Shown piece after piece: positions 1 to 5,883 of a DNA stretch of 5,963 bases. The stretch's first letter is position 1; each line of letters begins with the position of its first letter. The stretch is from Candidatus Aminicenantota bacterium. Its GTDB lineage: Bacteria > Acidobacteriota > Aminicenantia > UBA2199. Below the pieces are notes generated by a model. The model was not told the origin of the DNA. It was given only the letters and a program-made list of their open reading frames with translations, and did not search any database. Where the stretch lies: contig DAOVIP010000132.1 in assembly GCA_030671465.1 (NCBI GenBank), positions 1 through 5,963 of the forward strand. Direction: 5' to 3'. Made by a program: the position numbers and the translations under genes.

Positions 1-1380
1 ATCCGGGGATCCGGCCTGATGCCACATCAAACCGGTAGCCAGATCAACCACCACCCGGTCATTCCCGATCTTCCTCAACTGGAATTTGTTTTTAAACTGA
101 CCGGTTTTATTGGCAGCGCTATCATAAAAACCGTATTTTTTCAACACGGTCCGGGCGGCTTTTTTGGATACTTTCTGATAACGCGAACGAAAACGACGTC
201 CTGGCCAAGAGGGGGTCCTGGGTTTTGTCCGCTTTTCCACGGCTGTTTTTCGGACAGTTTTCTTTTTGATCAGGGGCGGTTCGATTTTACCCGGTCTGGG
301 TACGGACTGCCAGTAGCGAATTCTGGTTTCCATATAGGTCCGTAACTGCTCATCCTGTTCACTGTAGGGATTGTTTTGATTGAAATTTTTCAATATTTTT
401 TCCCAAGCCTTCTTCTTGGTTTCTGAGGAAATCGCCGCATCCCCATCGATTTTCTTCATCGTCTCAATATTCTGAACCATTTTTTTCTGCCAGTTCCTCC
501 AGGCGGCTTCACGTTTCAGTTTCTCCAGGTCAAGATCAGGAGGATCGACTGGCAGTGTCGGTTTTTTATCGTAAAAATAAAATTCCCCCATCAGGGACGA
601 TGATTCCCAGGGTATCTGGGCACCCCTGGTCTCAACCGATACCCCCTTTCTCACCTGGCGCAGCAGATGGGCAATCTCAAGTTCGCTCTCCCGGATCACC
701 CGGATGAGATGTTTGGTAAAAATACCATTGCGGCCCTGTCCGTCCGCTGCGGTCTTTCCCGGACTGGTTGAATAAACGATCAGACTGCCCCGGGGGGCAT
801 CCATTCGGGCCAGACCCCGGGTTCCGGAACGGAAGCTCCGGGCAAAGGGATTATCCCGGCATGCATCCAGGATCAGTATGTTCAATTTATTCCCTGCCGC
901 CTCCATCTTGCTCAGAATAAAATTGGCATCAACTGCCTTGAACTTGATCTCATCTTCTGCCAGAATTTTTGAATCCACCGGTATCAGGTAGTTCACGCCA
1001 TCGACCTGCATCCCGTGACCGGCATAATAAAAAAGCCCAATACCGCCCCGGCTGATTTTCTTCCCGAACCTACGGATGGCTGTTTCCATCAGCTGGTGGC
1101 CGGCATTTTTATATAAACTGACTTTAAAACCACAATCCTCGAGTAGATCAGCCATATCCTTGGCATCATGAACCGGGTTTTTCAGCAAGGCGGTCTTGTA
1201 GGCCCCGTTGCCAATCACCAGGGCATGACGTTCTGAACTCCCGGGTTGGATTAATTCCACTCCGCGCCGGCTTTGGTCAAGCGGACTGCCGGTTTGGTCT
1301 TTATCTCCGGACTGACCGCAGGCAGCCCAAAAAACCAATAGAAACACCAGGGGAAATACTCTACAGATGGTTTTTGGCAT
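1..1380 (-). CDS. Caspase-like (peptidase C14) lipoprotein with C-terminal DUF1566-type domain, partial
   Basis: The frame is open from ATG at 1380 to the left edge: 460 codons, with no stop, so the C-terminus is missing. Residues 1-20 form a signal peptide ending in a lipobox (FWAAC), with Cys21 the likely lipidated residue; Gly at +2 would allow outer-membrane sorting under the E. coli rule. Residues about 50-270 are a caspase fold: RHALVIGNGAY at 51-61, catalytic His122 in FYYAGHG, catalytic Cys174 in LDACRDNPF, and the end motif IPWESSSLMGEFYF near 257-270. Residues about 281-360 look helical and charged, and 365-415 are extremely Lys/Arg rich. From about 440, VVVDLATGLMWHQAG matches the start of DUF1566 (Lcl C-terminal, a lectin-like fold). 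Bacterial caspases of this type usually cut after Arg or Lys; the substrate here is unknown. An AAGGAG site 9 bases upstream supports the start. Family assignment is firm; biological role is not. Confidence 0.9.
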   Translation of the reverse strand, partial: MPKTICRVFPLVFLLVFWAACGQSGDKDQTGSPLDQSRRGVELIQPGSSERHALVIGNGAYKTALLKNPVHDAKDMADLLEDCGFKVSLYKNAGHQLMETAIRRFGKKISRGGIGLFYYAGHGMQVDGVNYLIPVDSKILAEDEIKFKAVDANFILSKMEAAGNKLNILILDACRDNPFARSFRSGTRGLARMDAPRGSLIVYSTSPGKTAADGQGRNGIFTKHLIRVIRESELEIAHLLRQVRKGVSVETRGAQIPWESSSLMGEFYFYDKKPTLPVDPPDLDLEKLKREAAWRNWQKKMVQNIETMKKIDGDAAISSETKKKAWEKILKNFNQNNPYSEQDEQLRTYMETRIRYWQSVPRPGKIEPPLIKKKTVRKTAVEKRTKPRTPSWPGRRFRSRYQKVSKKAARTVLKKYGFYDSAANKTGQFKNKFQLRKIGNDRVVVDLATGLMWHQAGSPD

Positions 1381-1389
1381 GACCCATCA

Positions 1390-1395
1390 CTCCTT
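1390..1395 (-). promoter_or_regulatory. Ribosome binding site of the caspase lipoprotein gene
   Basis: AAGGAG on the minus strand lies 9 bases before the ATG at 1380. It fixes the start codon that gives a complete lipoprotein signal peptide. Confidence 0.75.
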
Positions 1396-1418
1396 GTTCT
1401 GTGATCGAACTCTATTCC

Positions 1419-1447
1419 ATTTTAAAAAAGGAATAACAAAATGTCAA
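1419..1447 (-). promoter_or_regulatory. Sigma-70-type promoter of the caspase lipoprotein gene
   Basis: On the minus strand a perfect -35 TTGACA (1447-1442) is followed by a 17-bp spacer and a -10 TAAAAT (1424-1419), five of six bases matching consensus. Transcription would start near 1412, giving a leader of about 32 bases that holds the AAGGAG site. The promoter sits between the end of hypD and the caspase gene, so the caspase gene can be expressed independently of the upstream operon. No hairpin-plus-T-run terminator is visible in this gap, so readthrough from hypD is also possible. Confidence 0.7.
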
Positions 1448-1477
1448 TTGCAGGACGGAACCGGTAACCTCTGGGGA

Positions 1478-3841
1478 TCAAAAATCCTGGTGTTCAGTTC
1501 TTCGAATGATCTCATTCTGGAGTTCTGTACTTAAATCAATAAAATAATCACTGTACCCGGCCACCCGGACAATCAGATGACGGTACTTGTCGGGAAATTT
1601 CTGGGCCTCCCTCAGGGTTTGAGCGGTGACCACATTAAACTGGACGTGGTGCCCGTCCATTCTGAAGTAGCTTCGGATCAGGTGGGTAACCTTTACGATT
1701 CCGCTGTCATCGGACAGCAGCTGGGGGGTAAATTTCATGTTCAACAGGGTGCCGCCGGTGCGGATATGGTCGATTTTTCCAGCCGATTTCATGACCGCTG
1801 TGGGCCCCTTCCGATCGACTCCCTGAACCGGTGAGACACCCTCTGAAAGCGGCTCTGCAGCATTTCTGCCATCCGGCAGAGCCCCGGTGACACTACCAAA
1901 GTAAACATGGACAGTGGTGGGCAGCAGATTGATTCGGAAGGTTCCGTTTTTGGTATTGGGTCGACCATCAATAGATTGAAAATACACCTCAAAAACATCC
2001 TTCATCACCCCATCGGCATAGTCATTGTCATTGCCGTATTTTGGTGTTTCCTTCAGCAGGCTCTGCCGGAGTTTTTCATGACCGGAAAAATCATCGGCCA
2101 GGGCCTTCAGCATGTCTTTCATTGATATTTTTTTTTGGTCAAACACGTTGTATTTCATTGAGGTCAGGGCATCGGTAACCGTTCCCAATCCCACCCCCTG
2201 AATATAGGAACTGTTGTAACGGGCACCGCCGGCATTGTAGTCAATACCCCGGTCCATACAGTCATCGATCAGCAGCGACAAAAAGGGAACCGGCATGTAC
2301 TTGGCATACAGGCGCTCGATGATATTGTTGCCCCTGATCTTGATATCCACGAAATATTTTACCTGCCTTTGAAAGGCCTTGAAAAATTCCTGGTAATCGG
2401 GGAAGGATTCCGGATTCCCGGTCTCCAATCCCACCTGTTCCCCGGTTCGGGGATCAACCCCGTTGTTCAGGGTTAACTCCACCAGCTTGGGTAAATTGAA
2501 ATACCCGGTCAAAATATAACATTCATGACCGAAAGCACCGGTTTCCACACAACCGCTGGATCCCCCGCTGCGGGCATCCTCTATGGACTTGCCCTGCCTG
2601 ACCAGTTCCTGGATAATGGTATCGGTATTGAATACCGAGGGTTGCCCGAACCCGGTCTTGATGATATCCAGCGCTTTCCGGATCAATAAATCCGGATTTT
2701 TCTTGCTCACCTGGATCATAGAACCGGGTTGAAGGATCCTCATTTCGCCAATGACCTCCAGTATGAGATAGGTCAATTCATTGACTCCGTCGGAACCGTC
2801 CTTGGTCAATCCACCCAGGTTGATCAGGCAAAAATCCGTATACGTATTGCTCTCCTGAGCCGTCACCCCCACTTTGGGCGGGGCAGGATGATTATTGAAT
2901 TTTATCCAGAAGGCTTGCAGCAATTCCCGGGCCTGTTCCCGGGTCAGCACGCCTTGCTCAATATCTCTCCGGTAAAAGGGATACAGATTCTGGTCCAGCC
3001 TTCCCGGATTAAAGGAATCCCAGGGATTCAACTCGGTAATAACCCCCAGGTGGACAAACCAGTAGTACTGCAGGGCTTCCCAGAAAGTTCGGGGGGATTG
3101 GACAGGAACCCGCCCGCAGATTTCTTCCATCTGGTTCAATTCTTTTTTCCGCTGCGGATCCTTTTCTTTGAGAGCCAGGGCTTTCAAGGCCTGGGCATGA
3201 CGGTTGGCAAAAATCATCAGGGCATCGGCTGCCACATCCATGGCCCTGAGCGTTTCTCGCTTATCCAGGGCCAGGGAATCATTTTCAATATCCAGCTGGT
3301 CCAGGTTGAGAGCAACCTTAGCTCTAAAATCAGCGAATCCGTGGCTGTAAATTTTATCGCCCAGAACCGTGTGGCCGGGGGCCCGCTGTTCCTGAAACTC
3401 GGTAAATACCCCGGACCGGTAGGCACTTATCCAGTTAGCTTCCATTTCACTGAAAATCTTCTCTCTCATGGAACGTTTCGACCAGAAGGGAATGATTACT
3501 TTCTCATAGGCCCGGCGGGTTTCAGGATCAACCTCAAATGAAATTTTCTCCCTGGAATTCAGGATATCCAGATCCTTCAGGGTGTGGGTGCATATTTCAG
3601 GATAGGTGGAGGTGGCTTTGGGTCTGGGACCCCTCTCGCCCACAATCAGTTCTCCGGGATTGATGCAGATTTCTTTATGCTCCAGAATATATTTAAAGAC
3701 CAGAGCCCGCTGAACCGGAATAGAAAAACTTTCATCCTGCTGCTCTTTATAAAATTCGGTCAATAGCAGGGCCCGCTCAACCGATATACTGGGTCTTGCC
3801 TCCAGGCTCTGCTGCCTCAAAGACCGGATACGCTCGTTCAT
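1478..3841 (-). CDS. hypD: Glycyl radical enzyme, trans-4-hydroxy-L-proline dehydratase (HypD-like)
   Basis: This 787-residue protein has the length and end-to-end pattern of HypD, the glycyl radical enzyme that dehydrates trans-4-hydroxy-L-proline to (S)-1-pyrroline-5-carboxylate in the cytoplasm. The N-terminal PFL domain contains the thiyl-radical Cys431 and base Glu433 in GGSSGCVETG; the C-terminal glycyl radical motif RVAGYSDYF carries Gly762. Compared with the active site I recall for Clostridioides difficile HypD (Phe152, His160, Ser334, Asp339, Cys434, Glu436, Tyr450, Thr645, Gly765), every residue is present here at a constant offset of three: Phe149, His157, Ser331, Asp336, Cys431, Glu433, Tyr447, Thr642, Gly762. 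That separates it from pyruvate formate-lyase (which has adjacent Cys-Cys) and from choline or glycerol lyases (GCVEP). The activase gene lies one base upstream. No proC-type reductase gene lies in the window. The remaining alternative is a close HypD relative with a different cyclic amino acid substrate. Confidence 0.88.
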   Translation of the reverse strand: MNERIRSLRQQSLEARPSISVERALLLTEFYKEQQDESFSIPVQRALVFKYILEHKEICINPGELIVGERGPRPKATSTYPEICTHTLKDLDILNSREKISFEVDPETRRAYEKVIIPFWSKRSMREKIFSEMEANWISAYRSGVFTEFQEQRAPGHTVLGDKIYSHGFADFRAKVALNLDQLDIENDSLALDKRETLRAMDVAADALMIFANRHAQALKALALKEKDPQRKKELNQMEEICGRVPVQSPRTFWEALQYYWFVHLGVITELNPWDSFNPGRLDQNLYPFYRRDIEQGVLTREQARELLQAFWIKFNNHPAPPKVGVTAQESNTYTDFCLINLGGLTKDGSDGVNELTYLILEVIGEMRILQPGSMIQVSKKNPDLLIRKALDIIKTGFGQPSVFNTDTIIQELVRQGKSIEDARSGGSSGCVETGAFGHECYILTGYFNLPKLVELTLNNGVDPRTGEQVGLETGNPESFPDYQEFFKAFQRQVKYFVDIKIRGNNIIERLYAKYMPVPFLSLLIDDCMDRGIDYNAGGARYNSSYIQGVGLGTVTDALTSMKYNVFDQKKISMKDMLKALADDFSGHEKLRQSLLKETPKYGNDNDYADGVMKDVFEVYFQSIDGRPNTKNGTFRINLLPTTVHVYFGSVTGALPDGRNAAEPLSEGVSPVQGVDRKGPTAVMKSAGKIDHIRTGGTLLNMKFTPQLLSDDSGIVKVTHLIRSYFRMDGHHVQFNVVTAQTLREAQKFPDKYRHLIVRVAGYSDYFIDLSTELQNEIIRRTEHQDF

Positions 3842-3842
3842 A

Positions 3843-4727
3843 TTATCCTCCTATCCTGACTGTAAATCCCCGGGATTCAAGGTTTTTTCGGATTGACTCC
3901 AGTATTTTTCTATCGGAATCAGAACTGCCGGGTGAAAATTCCTTTTCCGAGGAGGAAAGCCGATTTTTTATGCGGTTGGGAATTTTTAATCGACAATATT
4001 TACGTTCGGCAAAACGATGAAAGGGCAGGAGATCTATGGTATTCACATTCTCCAAATCTAAAAGAAATGCGGATATTTCTCCCACATTGGCTTCGCTACT
4101 GTTGATTCCCGGAATGACCGGAAACCGGACGATCACCGGTCTGGCCAGGCGGTCTAAAGTTTTCAAATTATCCAGGATCAATTGATTATCGACTCCGGTA
4201 TATTTCCGGTGGAGGACCGGATCAATAAATTTCAGATCGTACAAAAAAAGGTCAACCTGTTGACAAATCGATTTAAAAACAGCTTCCGGTGCATAACCGC
4301 AGGTATCCAGCGCGGTATGGATCGCCCGGGACCGGCATTGATCAAGAAGTGCTGACAGGAATTCGGGCTGCATCAGCGGCTCACCCCCGGAAAAGGTGAC
4401 TCCCCCTCCGGATTCATCAAAAAACAATACCTCCCGGTAAATTTCATCCATAATCTGGTTAACGGTTTTGACTTCCCCAATCAGATCAAATCCGCTGTCA
4501 GCATTTTCTGTGTCCCTTTCCACTCTCTGAACCTCCGGGGTAATTCCCTCCGGGTTATGACACCACCAACAATTGAGCGGACAACCCTTGAAAAAAACCG
4601 TGAGTCGGATCCCGGGACCATCATGAATGGCATAACGTTTGATATCAAAAACCAGGCCGGAGGGCGATGACGGATGTCTGGACGGGATTCCAGGATCTCC
4701 GGAAACATTATGGCTTGCCTTGCTCAT
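3843..4727 (-). CDS. hypE: Glycyl radical enzyme activase, radical SAM family (HypE-like)
   Basis: This 294-residue protein belongs to the family that cleaves S-adenosylmethionine to place a radical on the glycine of a partner enzyme, here almost surely HypD encoded just downstream. The family N-terminal signature YAIHDGPGIRLTVFFKGCP (32-50) leads into the radical SAM cluster motif with Cys49, Cys53 and Cys56 (CX3CX2C) and then WWCHNPEG. The SAM-binding SGGGVTFSGGEP spans 107-117, followed by DTCGY (141-145), YDLKFID (163-169), RFPVIPGIN (201-209) and the C-terminal RIGG. Most activases outside the PFL group carry a ferredoxin-like insert with two extra [4Fe-4S] clusters after the radical SAM cysteines; here residues 57-110 contain no cysteine, so that insert is missing. 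The 24 residues before the conserved region are longer than usual, but no other ATG, GTG or TTG start fits. Upstream GGAAG (4736-4732) is a weak ribosome binding site. Confidence 0.92.
   Translation of the reverse strand: MSKASHNVSGDPGIPSRHPSSPSGLVFDIKRYAIHDGPGIRLTVFFKGCPLNCWWCHNPEGITPEVQRVERDTENADSGFDLIGEVKTVNQIMDEIYREVLFFDESGGGVTFSGGEPLMQPEFLSALLDQCRSRAIHTALDTCGYAPEAVFKSICQQVDLFLYDLKFIDPVLHRKYTGVDNQLILDNLKTLDRLARPVIVRFPVIPGINSSEANVGEISAFLLDLENVNTIDLLPFHRFAERKYCRLKIPNRIKNRLSSSEKEFSPGSSDSDRKILESIRKNLESRGFTVRIGG
3846..3852 (-). promoter_or_regulatory. Strong ribosome binding site of hypD inside the end of hypE
   Basis: AGGAGGA on the minus strand lies 4 bases before the hypD ATG. It is built from the last glycine codons of hypE (GGA GGA TAA), which also encode the conserved C-terminal IGG of the activase. 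The stop and start are one base apart (TAA T ATG), which points to translational coupling with a strong re-initiation site for the more abundant enzyme. Confidence 0.8.
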
Positions 4728-4737
4728 TTGGCTTCCA

Positions 4738-4766
4738 CTGCAGGGGATGTTTTTCTTTTCCTGCAG
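4738..4766 (-). promoter_or_regulatory. Inverted repeat at the 5' end of the hypE-hypD transcript
   Basis: CTGCAGG (4738-4744) and CCTGCAG (4760-4766) are perfect 7-bp inverted arms around a 15-base spacer. The expected transcription start (about 4765) falls on the first transcribed arm, so the mRNA would begin with this hairpin, which ends one base before the GGAAG ribosome binding site. It could act as a 5' stabilising or translation-limiting hairpin, or as a DNA operator over the start site. The repeat is seen; its role is inferred. Confidence 0.5.
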
Positions 4767-4771
4767 ATAAT

Positions 4772-4799
4772 ATTATAAGCCATTACCCGTATTTTTCAA
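4772..4799 (-). promoter_or_regulatory. Sigma-70-type promoter of the hypE-hypD operon
   Basis: On the minus strand -35 TTGAAA (4799-4794) and a perfect -10 TATAAT (4777-4772) are separated by 16 bp. Transcription would begin near 4765, leaving a leader of about 38 bases before the hypE ATG. The sequence upstream of the -35 box is strongly AT rich and could serve as an UP element. Confidence 0.7.
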
Positions 4800-4801
4800 A
4801 A

Positions 4802-4815
4802 TAATTGTCCAATTA
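4802..4815. promoter_or_regulatory. 14-bp inverted repeat, candidate regulator site upstream of hypE
   Basis: TAATTGTCCAATTA is a perfect inverted repeat with 6-bp arms and a 2-bp centre. It ends 2 bp upstream of the -35 box of the hypE promoter and is centred near -43.5 from the expected start, the spacing typical of class II activator sites. The binding protein cannot be named from the sequence. Confidence 0.45.
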
Positions 4816-4868
4816 ATTTTCTGATTTTGGTTTTCAGGTTTTTTTTGGAATTTTTATCGCAGTTATTT

Positions 4869-4879
4869 GCAAAATTTGC
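4869..4879. promoter_or_regulatory. Inverted repeat just upstream of the potassium channel gene
   Basis: GCAAAATTTGC is a perfect 5-bp inverted repeat around one base. It overlaps the TG of a possible extended -10 element (TGCTACAAT, 4877-4885) and lies 18 bp before the channel ATG. It could be an operator, but such a short AT-rich palindrome can arise by chance. Confidence 0.25.
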
Positions 4880-4886
4880 TACAATT

Positions 4887-4892
4887 GGAGAG
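4887..4892 (+). promoter_or_regulatory. Ribosome binding site of the potassium channel gene
   Basis: GGAGAG lies 5 bases before the ATG at 4898. It favours this start over the second ATG at 4922, whose upstream sequence has no comparable site. Confidence 0.7.
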
Positions 4893-4897
4893 AGCAA

Positions 4898-5875
4898 ATG
4901 AGAAAAAAAGGCCGCTACAAAATGTTACTCTTTCTTTTGGTCGCCCTGTTGATGTTCGATATCATCGGCTATATCATCATCGAGCAGGCGGGAGTGCTGG
5001 ATGCGCTATACATGACCATTATCAGTATTACCACGGTGGGATTTAAAGAGGTCTTTTCCCTCAGCCTCCCAGGCAGAATTTTCACCATGGTGGTGATTGT
5101 GACCGGAATCGGATTTTTCTTCTATATCGCCATGTCAATTGCCGAAAACACCATCGAGGAGAGAATCAGAAAGATTTTAGGGAGAAGAAAGATGAAGACT
5201 TTGGCAAAAATGAAAGATCACATGATCATTGCCGGTTTCGGCCGGATGGGAAAACTGGTTGCCTGCGATCTCCAATCAAAGGATATCAAGTTTGTCATCC
5301 TTGAAAATAACCCGGAACGATTCGCCATGGCGGATGAACTGGGATATCACGTTCTCCTGGCTGATGCCACTTCGGAAGAGACCCTGGAACTGACCGGTAT
5401 AAAGAATGCAAAAACATACATTGCCCTGCTGAGCTCGGATGCCCAGAATCTGTTTACGGTTCTGACCGCCAAAGAATTGAATCCCTCAATCTTTATCATT
5501 GTCCGGTGTTTTGAGCCCCAAAACGAGAAAAAACTGACCAAATCAGGGGCCAACCGGGTAGTAACCCCCCATCAATTATCTTCCCGCCGAATTGTCAATA
5601 CCGTACTGAAACCCAATGTGGTCAACTTGATTGACCTGGTTTCCCAATCACAGGACCTGTCCCTGTCACTGGAAGAAATCACCCTTGGAACGGAATCCGA
5701 ATTCATCGGCAAGACCATCCGGAATTCCGGGCTTAAGGAACGGTTCAATGCCATGGTGGTAGCGGTCAAGCGGGCTGAAAAACTGTTTTTCAATCCGGCA
5801 GCCAATCTGGTGCTGGCTCCCTATGATATCCTGATCCTGATCGGAGAGAAGGAAAAAATAACCCGCATCTCCTGA
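4898..5875 (+). CDS. Potassium channel with RCK domain (MthK-like, TrkA-N and TrkA-C)
   Basis: This 325-residue inner-membrane protein has the layout of an MthK-type channel: a first membrane helix at about 8-29, a pore helix at about 33-45, the selectivity filter TVGFKE at 46-51, a second helix at about 58-83, a charged linker, then a cytoplasmic RCK module. The RCK N-lobe (about 107-225) shows a nucleotide-binding GFGRMG (113-118), acidic Glu136 after the second strand (NAD-type ribose contact in related folds) and DATSEETL at 156-163. Residues about 255-325 form the TrkA-C lobe. Such channels pass K+ and are gated by ligands bound to a ring of RCK domains. The usual filter GYGD is GFKE here, with Gly replaced by Lys50 and Asp by Glu51, so ion selectivity should be tested, not assumed. 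The gene is divergent from hypE and no functional link is visible. Family assignment is strong; the gating ligand is unknown. Confidence 0.9.
   Translation: MRKKGRYKMLLFLLVALLMFDIIGYIIIEQAGVLDALYMTIISITTVGFKEVFSLSLPGRIFTMVVIVTGIGFFFYIAMSIAENTIEERIRKILGRRKMKTLAKMKDHMIIAGFGRMGKLVACDLQSKDIKFVILENNPERFAMADELGYHVLLADATSEETLELTGIKNAKTYIALLSSDAQNLFTVLTAKELNPSIFIIVRCFEPQNEKKLTKSGANRVVTPHQLSSRRIVNTVLKPNVVNLIDLVSQSQDLSLSLEEITLGTESEFIGKTIRNSGLKERFNAMVVAVKRAEKLFFNPAANLVLAPYDILILIGEKEKITRIS
5179..5194 (+). promoter_or_regulatory. Internal ribosome binding site and start codon before the RCK domain
   Basis: AGGGAG (5179-5184) lies 7 bases before an in-frame ATG (5192, Met99) that comes nine residues before the first RCK strand. 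Starting here would give a soluble protein of 227 residues containing only the RCK module. MthK is known to make such a fragment from an internal start at Met107. The purine-rich bases also encode Gly-Arg-Arg-Lys, so the match may be partly forced by the protein sequence. Confidence 0.45.
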
Positions 5876-5883
5876 CCGCCCTG

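Noticed and set aside
19..345. 108-codon plus-strand open frame at the left edge
   Set aside because: It is antisense to the linker and DUF1566 part of the caspase lipoprotein; the low-complexity basic linker creates the open frame by chance.
1440..1490. Possible terminator after hypD (GGAT/ATCC pairing near the stop and palindromic ACCGGT)
   Set aside because: The stems are only 4-6 bp, one overlaps the coding end, and no T-run follows in the minus-strand direction.
2729..3541. 270-codon plus-strand open frame opposite hypD
   Set aside because: It lies fully antisense to the well-supported hypD, its translation has no recognisable domain, and it has no convincing ribosome site. It is a by-product of hypD codon use.
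1478..3841. Pyruvate formate-lyase or choline trimethylamine-lyase as the identity of the glycyl radical enzyme
   Set aside because: The active site has a single Cys in GCVETG, not the Cys-Cys of PFL or the GCVEP of choline and glycerol lyases, and the other active-site residues agree with HypD.
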